Shown: positions 26,710 to 35,299, counted from the first letter of the stretch. The stretch is DNA of 64,000 nt from Capsulimonadaceae bacterium (GCA_031292625.1 JARLGU010000031.1:124001-188000); one strand, 5' to 3'. Notes: a model not told the origin generated them from the letters alone. A program made the numbers and translations.

Positions 26710-27609
26710 TTACATCTCGGCCGCAACGGGATTGGTAAGCTGACCGATTTCGGGGACGCTAACGGTTACGACATCGCCTTCCTTGAGCGGTCCGATCCCT
26801 GCCGGCGTTCCCGTGGCGATCACGTCGCCGGGCTCGAGCGCGAAATAGCGCGAGAGAAATGAAATCAACTCGTCGATCGGGTGGACGAGATCGCCCACGG
26901 AAGCCTCCTGGCGCAGCTCGCCGTTCACCTCCGTGCGCAGCGTCAGCTTGGACGGATCCTTGATCTCGTCGGCGGTGATCAGCGCCGGGCCAAGCGGGCC
27001 GAAGGTGTCGATGGACTTCGACCGGAACCACGGCTGGCTGCGCGCAATGTCGCGTGTTTGCATGTTTCGCTCGGTTACATCGTTGAACAGCGTGTACCCC
27101 GCGACATGCTTCATGGCATCCTCGCGCGGGATGTCCTTGCCCGCGAGGCCGATGACGACCGCAAGTTCGCCCTCGAAGTCGACCCGCTCGGCCCAGGAAG
27201 GAATGACGATCTGGTTGCCGCTCGCTATGACGCTGCTGGATGCCTTCAAGAACACGATCGGCTCGTCGATCGGCGCCTCGTTACCCATTTCCTTGGCGTG
27301 GTCGGCGTAGTTGCGGCCGATGCCGAAGATGCGGTTGGGACGCGGCACCGGCGGCGCGAGCGTGACGCCGACCTCCTGCCAGATCTGATCCAGGATTTTC
27401 GTTACGCTCAGCGCCTTAACAATCTTGGCGAACACCGGCAACAGACCGATCAGCTCGAACACGTCATCGGGGATCGTCAAGTTTTGCGGATGAATGGCCT
27501 CGGACACGGTCAAGACGCGGGCTAACGGCAGGACCTTGCTGCCGATAATAATCCCCGGGTGAATGGGCTCTTCCGGATCGTCGAATTCGCGGTAACAGAT
27601 GAATTTCAT
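26710..27609 (-). CDS. Fumarylacetoacetate hydrolase family protein
   Basis: This 299-residue metal-dependent enzyme belongs to the FAH superfamily, which hydrolyses or decarboxylates C-C bonds in 2-oxo acids. The catalytic domain begins at about residue 90 with IFGIGRNYADHAKE, then FLKASSSVI, the metal ligands in VDFEGELAVVIG, and GYTLFNDVTERNMQ. The end TGTPAGIGPLKEGDVV is typical. The N-terminal 85 residues form the usual small cap domain. The SDR gene lies about 210 bases upstream on the same strand, which would fit a sugar-acid or aromatic degradation pair, but the substrate is not readable. Confidence 0.88.
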   Translation of the reverse strand: MKFICYREFDDPEEPIHPGIIIGSKVLPLARVLTVSEAIHPQNLTIPDDVFELIGLLPVFAKIVKALSVTKILDQIWQEVGVTLAPPVPRPNRIFGIGRNYADHAKEMGNEAPIDEPIVFLKASSSVIASGNQIVIPSWAERVDFEGELAVVIGLAGKDIPREDAMKHVAGYTLFNDVTERNMQTRDIARSQPWFRSKSIDTFGPLGPALITADEIKDPSKLTLRTEVNGELRQEASVGDLVHPIDELISFLSRYFALEPGDVIATGTPAGIGPLKEGDVVTVSVPEIGQLTNPVAAEM

Positions 27610-27822
27610 AGATTGGTTCCTGGGTCGTTATACCTTAATCTTGTTCCCTCGCCCGTCTCGGGAAGGTTACGGCGAGGACTTGCCGCAAAGCAGGTGCGCG
27701 TTGCCGGCGGCGAGTGCTTCTCCGGCCCGCCCGCGGATCCTGGGAAGGCGCGGCGACTCTCTGGTATGGCCTTCATTCGCCAGCGAGCCGGTATTCGCCT
27801 TTTCAGGAGGCGCGACCGCCGC

Positions 27823-28632
27823 TTACCCGAACAGTCCGTCGACGAGGCCGCCGTCGGCGTTGATCGTTTGGCCGGTAATATACGAGGCGCGCTTCGAGGC
27901 GAGGAAGACGACGAGGGCGGCGAGCTCTTCGGGTGAACCATGGCGGCCAAGCGGGATTTCCTCGACGGCTTGGGCCGAGACCTCTTCGAGGGATTTCGCG
28001 CCCTCGGTCGCCCGCTTCTCTAAAATCGATTTCAGACGGTCGGTATTCATCGAGCCGGGGCAGACATTGTTCACCGTAATGCCTTCGCCCGCAAGCTCTC
28101 TGGCCAAGGTTTTCGCGAGACCGATGACCGCCGGGCGGATCGCGTTCGACAGGAGGAGACCTTTGATGGGCTGCTTGACCGACGTGCTCTGAATATTGAT
28201 GATCCGGCCGCCGCCGCGCTCTTTGGCCTTGGCGAGGTGCGGCAGTGAGATGCGGATCAAGCGGATAACCGGCCACAAGGTGCTGTCGATGCCCGATCGC
28301 CAGTCTTCTTCGGAAAGGTCCAGGAAGCGTCCAGGAGGGGGGCCACCTGCGTTCGTGACGAGAATGTCAAGCTGATTGAATCGACTAAGCGTGGCGTTGA
28401 TCAGACGCGTGACATCGTCGGGGCGGGTGACGTCGGCCGTTACCGTATGGACGTCGGTTCCCTGTCCTGCAAGCGATCGGATCTCTTGAGCGGTTCGCGC
28501 CAGTTCATCGGGACGCCGAGCGCAAATGACGACCCTCGCGCCTTCCTTTACAAACTCCTCCGCGCAAGCGCGGCCGAGACCTTTTGACGACGCCGTAATG
28601 AGAGCGACTTTACCAGCCAGTCCAAGATCCAT
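27823..28632 (-). CDS. Atypical SDR-family oxidoreductase lacking the YxxxK motif
   Basis: This 269-residue Rossmann protein of the short-chain dehydrogenase family is usually annotated as 3-oxoacyl-ACP reductase. The cofactor motif ITASSKGLGRACAEEFV and the NAG motif (LVTNAGGPPPG) are intact. The active site is unusual: after the INIQSTS segment, where YxxxK is expected, it reads LLLSNAIR, so Ser and Arg stand in place of Tyr and Lys. I recall a subfamily with this LSNxxR pattern, so it is probably a real lineage trait and not decay. Such proteins may not be classical reductases. It lies upstream of the FAH-family gene on the same strand. Confidence 0.8.
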   Translation of the reverse strand: MDLGLAGKVALITASSKGLGRACAEEFVKEGARVVICARRPDELARTAQEIRSLAGQGTDVHTVTADVTRPDDVTRLINATLSRFNQLDILVTNAGGPPPGRFLDLSEEDWRSGIDSTLWPVIRLIRISLPHLAKAKERGGGRIINIQSTSVKQPIKGLLLSNAIRPAVIGLAKTLARELAGEGITVNNVCPGSMNTDRLKSILEKRATEGAKSLEEVSAQAVEEIPLGRHGSPEELAALVVFLASKRASYITGQTINADGGLVDGLFG

Positions 28633-28709
28633 GGCTTCAATTGTAGCCGTTCGACGGTCAGAGTGTCAACCAGCCGGCGAAGTCGGGTTGCGTAGCCGGA
28701 AGCGAACCG

Positions 28710-30419
28710 TTACGCGGCGCGCCGGTACTTGTCGCCTTGATCCGGTGCATCGGCGGCAAACCGGCTGTCGAGACGGAAGCGCTGGATCATCTCCGACAAC
28801 GCCGCCGCCTGTTGCGACATGTGCTGGCTCGCTGCCGCGGCCTCTTCGACGAGCGCGGCGTTCTGTTGCGTGATATGGTCCAGGTCGACGACGCTCTTGC
28901 TGACCTCTTCGATACCGATTCGCTGCTCGTTGGCGCCCATCGTAATATCCGAGACGACGCCGGCGACGCTCTTGACGGCGTCGACGATTTCCTCAAGATG
29001 CGCGCCGCTCTTGTTCACCATTACGGCGCCGTTCTCGACCTGGCGAACGGTGTCCCGAACGAGCGCCTTGATCTCTTTCGCCGCAGTCGAGCTGCGTCCC
29101 GCGAGTGTCCTCACCTCGGAGGCCACGACGGCAAAACCGCGCCCTTGCTCTCCCACGCGAGCAGCTTCGACTGCGGCGTTAAGCGCAAGAAGGTTGGTCT
29201 GGAAGGCGATCTCGTCGATCACCGAGACAATATCGTTGATTCGTTTGCTTGCCTGGTTGATTCCGGTCATTGCGTCGACGGCGTCGCGGACGATCGTAGT
29301 GCCGCTCTGCGCGACGTTGCGGGCGCCGTTGGATATTTCGTTGGCTCGCGTCGCGTTGTCCGCGCTTGCGCGAACGATTCCGGTAATCTGCTCCATGCTC
29401 GCGGCTGTCTTTTCAAGGCTGGAGGCCTGGAGCGATGTCCGATTCGAGAGATCCTCGTTGCCAGCGGCAAGCTGGCTGGCAGACCCGGCGATTTCGTTTG
29501 CCGCTCTGGCGGTTTGGCCGATCAACGCGGCGAGGGAATCTTGGGCGGAGGAAAAATCCGTGGACATTGCGCGCACTTTGTCGACGATGCTATTGAGGGT
29601 CCGGCGAAGATCGCCAAACTCATCGCGCCCTGATGCCGCAATGTGCTCGGGCGCCGCCGTAGTCTTTACGGTAAGGTCTCCCGCGGCCAGTGATGTCACC
29701 GCCTTGTGGAGGTCATCCAGGGAAGTCCTGTCCAGCTCATCGATCTTGGAAGACACCTCCTTAAGCGCATTTACTATCGCCCGCGTGGCAGCGGACGATA
29801 AGATCAGGCCGAAAAGGATCGCGCCCACCATGAAGCCGATGACCAGAACCCGGGCATGCCGGTAAGTGTTTGTCGCGCTTGCGGCAAGCGTCTGGCCGCG
29901 GGCGTGACACTTGTCGAGCATCAGGAAGCCTTGATCGCGAAGGATAACCCAGGCCGGCCGGCATTGCTTGTTGATAACGTCGTCAGAATGCTTGTCGTCG
30001 TGCCTGGCTGCTGCAGCGGCAACGTCGTTGTCGTACGAGCGGTACGTCGCCCAGTCTTGCGCGATTTGCCGTGTTTCGGCCCTGTCGCTGCCGCTCCTAT
30101 CGGTTGTCGCCAGCTCATTCAGGTCTCCCGACGCGTGGTCGCCCCAATTTACGATCTCGCCCTGGATCTTCTCAATATCCGATCGCTTTGTCGCTATGCA
30201 GGTGCGCATCTGGCATAGCCGGTACACCTTCGTGTCGCTCAGCAGACGGCCGAGAACCTCCGAGCGCATCATCGCTGATTTGACGGCTTCTGACGTCTTC
30301 TCGTTGATCGACGCCATCAGGCCTAGCGAGAGAATGCCGGAAAGCGACGCTACCAGAATGCAAGCGCCATAAGAAATAAGTAGCTTGTGGGAAACCTTAA
30401 TGTTCTCGATCCAACTCAT
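28710..30419 (-). CDS. Methyl-accepting chemotaxis protein
   Basis: This 569-residue inner-membrane chemoreceptor passes ligand signals to CheA/CheW and the flagellar motor. Its order is TM1 (about 12-35), a four-helix periplasmic sensor with Cys residues, TM2 (about 188-210), a HAMP linker, and a long cytoplasmic signalling helix pair. The hairpin tip reads FQTNLLALNAAVEAARVGEQ and GFAVVASEVRTLAGRS, the universal MCP signature. SD AAGGGG precedes the ATG. A good promoter lies about 150 bases upstream (30570-30598). It is a single gene, away from the flagellar cluster 5 kb further along. The ligand is unknown. Confidence 0.95.
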   Translation of the reverse strand: MSWIENIKVSHKLLISYGACILVASLSGILSLGLMASINEKTSEAVKSAMMRSEVLGRLLSDTKVYRLCQMRTCIATKRSDIEKIQGEIVNWGDHASGDLNELATTDRSGSDRAETRQIAQDWATYRSYDNDVAAAAARHDDKHSDDVINKQCRPAWVILRDQGFLMLDKCHARGQTLAASATNTYRHARVLVIGFMVGAILFGLILSSAATRAIVNALKEVSSKIDELDRTSLDDLHKAVTSLAAGDLTVKTTAAPEHIAASGRDEFGDLRRTLNSIVDKVRAMSTDFSSAQDSLAALIGQTARAANEIAGSASQLAAGNEDLSNRTSLQASSLEKTAASMEQITGIVRASADNATRANEISNGARNVAQSGTTIVRDAVDAMTGINQASKRINDIVSVIDEIAFQTNLLALNAAVEAARVGEQGRGFAVVASEVRTLAGRSSTAAKEIKALVRDTVRQVENGAVMVNKSGAHLEEIVDAVKSVAGVVSDITMGANEQRIGIEEVSKSVVDLDHITQQNAALVEEAAAASQHMSQQAAALSEMIQRFRLDSRFAADAPDQGDKYRRAA

Positions 30420-30569
30420 TCCAATTACCCCTTCAGTCCCGCAGAGCCGCCGAAAGCTTTCTAAGCGTCAATGCTTGTCCGTCGTCAGTTTGGCCGATGA
30501 TCCCAACACGAAATACGCCACGCTCGCTGTCATCCGGTTTAAAAATCACGAATAGCGAGTGTACACAGA

Positions 30570-30598
30570 ATTATATTGGTGAATTTTTAACTGTGCAA
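30570..30598 (-). promoter_or_regulatory. Sigma-70 promoter of the chemoreceptor gene
   Basis: On the minus strand: -35 TTGCAC (30598-30593), spacer of 17, -10 TATAAT (30575-30570, perfect). It gives a leader of about 145 bases before the ATG at 30419. The rest of the 30420-30693 gap shows no gene. Confidence 0.75.
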
Positions 30599-30693
30599 GA
30601 GAGATTTTTTAAGATATCCGGTAAGACTGCGGTGTGCATATCCTTGCGATTAGGGAGCGGTCTATTCGCCTTTCGATTCGCCGAACGCTGATT

Positions 30694-30722
30694 TTGCGCG
30701 CGCAACGGGAATAAGGTATACT
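30694..30722 (+). promoter_or_regulatory. Promoter of the small-protein pair
   Basis: -35 TTGCGC (30694-30699), 17-base spacer, -10 TATACT (30717-30722), placed about 30 bases before the GTG at 30755. Confidence 0.65.
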
Positions 30723-30754
30723 CAGGTCCACTTTATTGAGAGGGGCGTCGACAC

Positions 30755-31060
30755 GTGGAATATACGCTGCGTTACACGACTCAGTCCGGCAAGCCGTATC
30801 AGATAAAGATGCGCTACAACGAGCGCATTCGCGATCGCGATGGTTTCGATCAGTTCCTGCTGTCCGCGGATGTGGAGGGACCTGGTCAGTGCCTGGTGAC
30901 GCTCCCTTCCAAAACGGCCCGGTTCTCCACTTACGAGGATTTTACGTCTTTCGGGGCCTATGCATCGATCAACTATCTGGGCGTGCGGGAGGCTGCGATC
31001 GAGGGATTGCGTACGAAGATCCTGACGCGTATACAGGACCATCTCGAAGGGCTGGGGTGA
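30755..31060 (+). CDS. Small conserved-looking protein of unknown function
   Basis: This is a 101-residue soluble protein without signal peptide or membrane helix. It is built of beta-prone segments (YTLRYTTQSGKPYQIKMRYN, QFLLSADVEGPGQCLVTLP) with a C-terminal amphipathic helix. I do not recognise a family. It starts at a GTG with AGAGGGG upstream and a promoter at 30694-30722. It ends 2 bases before the ATG of the next gene, so the two are co-transcribed and may act together. The good start signals make it a likely real gene despite its length. Confidence 0.65.
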   Translation: MEYTLRYTTQSGKPYQIKMRYNERIRDRDGFDQFLLSADVEGPGQCLVTLPSKTARFSTYEDFTSFGAYASINYLGVREAAIEGLRTKILTRIQDHLEGLG

Positions 31061-31062
31061 CC

Positions 31063-31419
31063 ATGGCGGACGAAGAGGTAAGCAAACAGCCGAGCTTATG
31101 GGACCAGACGCTCAATCTGGGCGAATTGCTTCGAGCGCTCTCTGAGAAAGATCCAGTCGCAACCCCTTCGCCGGCCGCCAAAGCGGCCTTCCAGCACTGG
31201 CTGGACGAGGGCGCCCGGAATAGCTCGGAGGCGCGCTATTTCGAGGATGTGGCCGAAAACTTCGACGTCGAAAAACACACGATCGGCGAGGTCTTCGACC
31301 TGTTCGAGATTTTACATCCTTACTTGGAAATCGCTCCGCCGGAAGATGATTTGACTGAGAGCGATCCGCCGGCTCGAACGTTCATCAACTTGCCGCTCAG
31401 TACTGGAGACGCCGGCTAG
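31063..31419 (+). CDS. Small acidic protein of unknown function
   Basis: This 118-residue, strongly acidic, soluble protein (MADEEVSKQPSLWDQTLNLG…) has no recognised domain. It has helical segments (LGELLRALSEKD, KAAFQHWLDEGARN, IGEVFDLFEILHPYLEI) and an acidic tail. It follows the 101-residue protein after 2 bases in the same transcription unit. The ATG at 31063 is used, although the frame is open further upstream through the neighbouring gene. It may be an adaptor or regulator, but nothing in the sequence shows it. Confidence 0.6.
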   Translation: MADEEVSKQPSLWDQTLNLGELLRALSEKDPVATPSPAAKAAFQHWLDEGARNSSEARYFEDVAENFDVEKHTIGEVFDLFEILHPYLEIAPPEDDLTESDPPARTFINLPLSTGDAG

Positions 31420-31432
31420 GCGTGAAGGATTG

Positions 31433-31762
31433 TCAGGCCCGCATGACGGCATCAACGAGGCCGTCTTCGGTGCCGACTTTGTGAATGTAGACAGGAACAA
31501 GGCCGTAGTGGCCGTAGAAGCGTTCGGCGAGCTCCGCTTCGTCCGGATCGCTGTCTACGATTTCGCCATCATAGACCGCGATATAGCGGCCATGGTATGC
31601 GGCGAGTTTGGATTTTGGAATGTGGGCGAATGCGTCCACTTCCTTCCAAAACGGCGGATCGCGAAGGAGCTCTCGGATCGATGCGGGGAGGTCGCGAATA
31701 AAGATCACTGCGTCCTTGCCGCCGCTGGAACTCACATCCGCTTGGGGGGAATTGCTCATCAT
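31433..31762 (-). CDS. DUF5678-like small protein
   Basis: This is a 109-residue soluble protein whose middle, HGRYIAVYDGEIVDSDPDEA, followed by YGLVPVYIHKVG, matches what I know as the DUF5678 pattern ('G.y.Av.dgkvv..g.d...l'). The function is unknown. The start at 31762 is chosen because GGAGGT lies 9 bases upstream; a second ATG follows directly. It lies just downstream of the HAD hydrolase on the same strand and converges on the acidic small protein, whose stop is 14 bases away. Confidence 0.65.
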   Translation of the reverse strand: MMSNSPQADVSSSGGKDAVIFIRDLPASIRELLRDPPFWKEVDAFAHIPKSKLAAYHGRYIAVYDGEIVDSDPDEAELAERFYGHYGLVPVYIHKVGTEDGLVDAVMRA

Positions 31763-31809
31763 GACGTTTCCACCTCCAGGCTCCAGTATAGCAAGGTTAC
31801 CGGCGCCTG

Positions 31810-32571
31810 TCAACAAGATTTTGCGGCCTTAGCCGCTTCTTCGACGCTCAACGGCTCCGCGTTTCCGGCGAACAAAACGCTTAGTTGGCCAATGTCATCC
31901 AGGATGATCTCCGGAGGCGTCTCCCGCATTTCCGCTGGCCATTCCCGGCCGCGACGGAGCCACGCTGTTCTTAGGCTTGCGCCGCGCGCACCGGCGATGT
32001 CGTTGACCGGATGGTCGCCGACGAAGAGAACGTCGCCGGGCGAGACTCCGAGCTTTTCGGCCGCCGCCAGGAAGATCGATGGATGCGGCTTGGCCCGTCC
32101 GAACTCATGCGAAACGAGAATGCACTTCGCGCCGGCGCCGTGCAGATTAAGCCTGCGCAACTTGTCCCATTGCTCGGCCCGCCCATTTGTCACGATCCCC
32201 CAGGGGATCGCACGGCGGTCTAGAACGTTCAGCAGGCGCTCGACGTTGTCGCTGAGCATCATGTAATCCGTTCGGTGCGCGAAAAACGCGGCGAGAAGAA
32301 TATCAGCGGAAGGCTCAATTGCTGGATAGCGCGCTCGCAACGTCTGGAACATCTCGAGTTTATCGCCTTCGCCTCCTCGATCCAGAGACAGAATCAGGTC
32401 GATGGCCTCGCGCTCCTCGCTTGGGTCCGTAATATGGGCCTCGCGGCGGACAAAGGCGCGTGCCCAATCGACAAAAGCCTGGTCGCGATCGTGAAGGGTA
32501 TTGTCGAGGTCGAACAGGACGCCGCGCGGAACGGTTGGGTCGATCATAACTGTCTTGCTTGCCACGAGCAT
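31810..32571 (-). CDS. HAD-superfamily hydrolase
   Basis: This 253-residue haloacid-dehalogenase-type phosphatase has all four motifs: GVLFDLDNTLHD (nucleophile Asp and acid Asp), IVTNG (Thr), the Lys in GRAKPHPSIF, and FVGDHPVNDIAGA (metal-binding Asp). A helical cap lies between motifs I and II (about residues 30-110), as in subfamily IA with phosphoglycolate phosphatase and pyrophosphatase-like members. SD GAGGT precedes the ATG at 32571. It would act in the cytosol on a small phosphorylated metabolite, which cannot be named from sequence. Confidence 0.9.
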   Translation of the reverse strand: MLVASKTVMIDPTVPRGVLFDLDNTLHDRDQAFVDWARAFVRREAHITDPSEEREAIDLILSLDRGGEGDKLEMFQTLRARYPAIEPSADILLAAFFAHRTDYMMLSDNVERLLNVLDRRAIPWGIVTNGRAEQWDKLRRLNLHGAGAKCILVSHEFGRAKPHPSIFLAAAEKLGVSPGDVLFVGDHPVNDIAGARGASLRTAWLRRGREWPAEMRETPPEIILDDIGQLSVLFAGNAEPLSVEEAAKAAKSC

Positions 32572-32654
32572 TGTAATACCTCAAACTTGCGCCTCGCCGC
32601 GGAAACGAGGCGCGGTTTAGCCGATCCGCCGCGATGGGCGCACGTGAAATGCGT

Positions 32655-32689
32655 CGAGGGCGCTTGCCCAAATATGGCAAGCGCCCTCG
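32655..32689 (-). terminator. Strong hairpin after the His-rich lipoprotein gene
   Basis: A 14-bp perfect stem, CGAGGGCGCTTGCC (32655-32668) with GGCAAGCGCCCTCG (32676-32689) and a 7-base loop, lies 24 bases past the lipoprotein stop on the minus strand. The T-run is short (GCATTTCA), so it may also stabilise mRNA. Confidence 0.75.
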
Positions 32690-32713
32690 CTTCGAGGCCT
32701 TCGCCGCTTCGAT

Positions 32714-32980
32714 TTACTGGCCGTTTAGCGGTGTTCGTGCGCCGGTTCCGCCGCCGTTCCCTGCGCCTCTGTCACGGTCTCCGCCTTGGCCGTGGTCGCC
32801 GCCCTGGCCGTGATCGCCGCCTTGGGCATTGCCGTGGTCATCCGGATGGTCGCCTGGGTGGTCGTGATTTGGCGGAGGTGGGGGCGGATTATGGTCATAG
32901 TCGTGGTCCCGGCATCCAGCCGCCATCGTCAAACCAATCGCTGCTGCCGCAAGCAGCGCCGCGCATCGTCGAAAATCCAT
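32714..32980 (-). CDS. Small His/Asp/Gly-rich lipoprotein
   Basis: This 88-residue exported lipoprotein has a signal peptide MDFRRCAALLAAAAIGLTMA ending in the lipobox AAGC (lipidated Cys at residue 23). The mature part is low complexity: a His/Asp segment (CRDHDYDHNPPPPPPNHDHP), repeats of GGDHGQ and a Gly-rich tail. Histidine-dense surfaces of this kind bind transition metals, so a metal-buffering role at the cell envelope is possible but unproven. The ATG at 32980 has AAGGAGAG upstream. It is a single gene closed by the hairpin at 32655-32689. Confidence 0.65.
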   Translation of the reverse strand: MDFRRCAALLAAAAIGLTMAAGCRDHDYDHNPPPPPPNHDHPGDHPDDHGNAQGGDHGQGGDHGQGGDRDRGAGNGGGTGARTPLNGQ

Positions 32981-33038
32981 AAGTCTCTCCTTTCGAACTC
33001 CCTTGTCCGGCATACTAATTACACTTATACCCTCACAT

Positions 33039-33935
33039 TCATGAAGATGCGCCCGTCGTCGAGCGTGTGCGAGCAATTGTTTCATGAAGAGACTGCAGAA
33101 GAGACAACGGGGCGGGAAGACCTCGGTACACGTCGCCCAGGGCGACGTCGGGTTTGGCGTCTCCGTGAAAGTCCGATCCGCCGGTCGCGAGCAGGCCGTT
33201 TCGCTCCGCGACATCGCGGTAGGCGTCCGTCTGTTCACCGGAGTGTTTGTTATAGTAGACTTCAACGCCATCGAGCCCAGCTTCGGCATGCAGATCCATC
33301 AGCCGCGCCTCCAGATCCGCCGGCTTCGGCCACTTGCTCAGCCCGGGATGCGCCAGGACCCCGACCCCGCCTGCCTGGTGCAAGAGGCGCATCGCCTCGA
33401 TTGAACCGAGGCCATCCTTCGGAAAGTAGAGAGGCCGTCCAGTTGCCAGGTAGATGTCGAACGCCTCGGCGATGCTGCCGACCACGCCGCGCTCGATCAG
33501 GGCCGCGGCAAAATGCGGCCTTGCGACGACTTCGCCGCCATCGCCGGCATGCCTGAGGACATCGTCCCAGGTAATTGGCAGGCCCAGTTCGCGTGATCGC
33601 TGCATAATTCGCTTGTTGCGCCTCGCTCGCCGCTCTCTAACGTCGCTTAGGGTCGTCAGCAGCACGCTGTCATGCGGGTTAATGCCGTAGCCAAGAAGGT
33701 GGTACCGCCCTGCCTCGTCATCGATGCTCAACTCAACCCCCGGGATCAACTCAATGCCGCTTACGCGTGCGGCGTCTAGCGCCTCCGCGAGACCGGCAAT
33801 CGTGTCGTGATCCGTTACGGCGAGCGCCGAAAGCCCGATATCCGCCGCAAGGTTGACCAACTCCGTTGGCGAGAATGTTCCATCGGATGCCGTTGTGTGC
33901 GCATGCAAATCGATTCCGCCGCTAGTGGTGCTCAT
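33039..33935 (-). CDS. PHP-domain phosphoesterase (TrpH/RNase AM-like)
   Basis: This 298-residue metal-dependent phosphoesterase of the PHP family has its metal ligands in IDLHAHTTASDGTFSP, AVTDHDT, LIPGVELS, ARPHFA, VLAHPG and GSDFHGD, the full TrpH/YciV-like set. Members of this group remove 5' nucleotides from short RNAs or hydrolyse 3',5'-bisphosphonucleotides. It is divergent to hemW. A TATAAT (33948-33943, minus strand) ends only 7 bases before the ATG at 33935, so the mRNA should be leaderless. Confidence 0.9.
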   Translation of the reverse strand: MSTTSGGIDLHAHTTASDGTFSPTELVNLAADIGLSALAVTDHDTIAGLAEALDAARVSGIELIPGVELSIDDEAGRYHLLGYGINPHDSVLLTTLSDVRERRARRNKRIMQRSRELGLPITWDDVLRHAGDGGEVVARPHFAAALIERGVVGSIAEAFDIYLATGRPLYFPKDGLGSIEAMRLLHQAGGVGVLAHPGLSKWPKPADLEARLMDLHAEAGLDGVEVYYNKHSGEQTDAYRDVAERNGLLATGGSDFHGDAKPDVALGDVYRGLPAPLSLLQSLHETIARTRSTTGASS

Positions 33936-33942
33936 GGGCGCG

Positions 33943-33948
33943 ATTATA
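33943..33948 (-). promoter_or_regulatory. -10 box abutting the PHP gene start
   Basis: Minus-strand TATAAT lies 7 bases before the ATG at 33935; the start site would fall on or next to the ATG. No strong -35 is seen. Confidence 0.6.
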
Positions 33949-34065
33949 CCTGTGACGCGCCGGTCCGCACCGTTGTGCGAGCCGTTTCAACGAAGAAAGT
34001 TGAAGAGCGCCCGGCACGTGGACTTGCCGCGCGGGAGCGCGCTCGCGCCGTCGCGGCATGGCGAG

Positions 34066-34071
34066 TATAAT
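34066..34071 (+). promoter_or_regulatory. -10 box abutting the hemW start
   Basis: TATAAT at 34066-34071 is 9 bases before the ATG at 34081, predicting a leader of 0-3 bases. No Shine-Dalgarno is present, which fits leaderless translation. Confidence 0.6.
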
Positions 34072-34080
34072 GTAACCCTA

Positions 34081-35211
34081 ATGACACAGGGCTGTTACGT
34101 TCATATCCCGTTCTGCGCTCACAAGTGCGCCTACTGCGACTTCAATTCGTACGGCGGGCACGGGGCGGGCAGCATCGAGCGCTATGTCGATGCGATCGTG
34201 TGCGAGATCGCGCGGGCCGATTGTGATGGGGCGATTGTCGACACCGTCTTCTTCGGCGGCGGGACGCCGACGGCGATCCCGGCTGAAAGCGAAGCGCGCA
34301 TCCTGCATGCCGTCCGGAAGGCCCTGCCGGTCGCGGCGGACGCGGAGATTACGACGGAGGCGAATCCGGGGAGCAGCGATGTCGCGGGGCTTGCCGTTTT
34401 GCGGGCGGCCGGCTTTAACCGGATTTCGTTTGGCGTCCAATCGTTCGATGACGATCTTTTGCGCGGCGTCGATCGGATCCATTCCGCACAAGAGGCGCGC
34501 GACGCCGTTCGCGCGGCTCGTCATGCGGGTTTCGAGAATGTCTCCATCGATTTGATGTATGGTTTGCCGCGCCAGACTCTGCCGCAGTGGGTCGAGACGG
34601 TCGAGCAGGCTATCGACCTCGGAGTCGACCATCTTTCGATGTACAGCCTGATTGTGGAGCAGGGGACCGGCTTTGGCGTTTTGGCGGCAAAAGGCCGTCT
34701 GCCTTTGCCGGGCGACGATCTCACCGCCGATATGTTCGAGTTCGCCCGCGTGCGCGCGGCGGAGGCTGGATATGGGCAGTACGAGATCTCTAACTACACG
34801 CTTCCCGGACGCGAGTGCCGGCAAAATGTCCACTACTGGCGAAACGAGCCTTACCACGGATTCGGCGCTGGCGCGGTTTCGTATCAGGACGGCGTTCGGC
34901 GGACCCGGTTGCTGACGCCGTCGCGCTACTCGGTTGCGGCGCTCGCCGGAGCGGATCTCACCGCCGAAGCAGAGGTCCCGACGGTCGAACAGCAAATGGC
35001 GGAGACGATGATGTTGGGCCTGCGGATGACCAGGGAGGGGGTCGATCTGGCGCGCTTTCGCCAGCGCTTCAACGTCGATCCGCGCGACAAGTGGCCGGTC
35101 GAGATCGCGCGGCTGACATCTCAAGGCCTCATCGAAGTAGAGGGCGACGTGTTGCGCTTGACCTACCGGGGCGTTTTTCTGGGCGGCGAAGCCATGATTG
35201 CGTTCATTTAA
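34081..35211 (+). CDS. hemW: HemW-like radical SAM protein
   Basis: This 376-residue radical-SAM protein belongs to the HemW/HemN-like group, long annotated as oxygen-independent coproporphyrinogen oxidase but shown for HemW to be a heme-binding chaperone. The 4Fe-4S motif is CAHKCAYCDF at residues 11-20 (CxxxCxxC). Family marks are FFGGGTPTAIP, TTEANPG, RISFGVQSFDD, SIDLMYGLPRQT and the C-terminal HemN domain (GLRMTREGVDLARFRQRF). A HemW-like CxxxCxxC with no extra HemN Cys favours HemW. The ATG at 34081 is chosen by homology; there is no Shine-Dalgarno. A terminator follows at 35300. Confidence 0.88.
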   Translation: MTQGCYVHIPFCAHKCAYCDFNSYGGHGAGSIERYVDAIVCEIARADCDGAIVDTVFFGGGTPTAIPAESEARILHAVRKALPVAADAEITTEANPGSSDVAGLAVLRAAGFNRISFGVQSFDDDLLRGVDRIHSAQEARDAVRAARHAGFENVSIDLMYGLPRQTLPQWVETVEQAIDLGVDHLSMYSLIVEQGTGFGVLAAKGRLPLPGDDLTADMFEFARVRAAEAGYGQYEISNYTLPGRECRQNVHYWRNEPYHGFGAGAVSYQDGVRRTRLLTPSRYSVAALAGADLTAEAEVPTVEQQMAETMMLGLRMTREGVDLARFRQRFNVDPRDKWPVEIARLTSQGLIEVEGDVLRLTYRGVFLGGEAMIAFI

Positions 35212-35299
35212 AAAAGATTTAAAAATACTTTGAACGCCGTGAACAAACTTTGAACGGCTCCGTCTGTACTAGTGGCAGTTCAATCAGTGTAACCGTTAG

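Noticed and set aside
34078-35124. 348-residue minus-strand frame over hemW
   Set aside because: hemW carries the CxxxCxxC radical-SAM motif in the opposite strand; the shadow has no domain.
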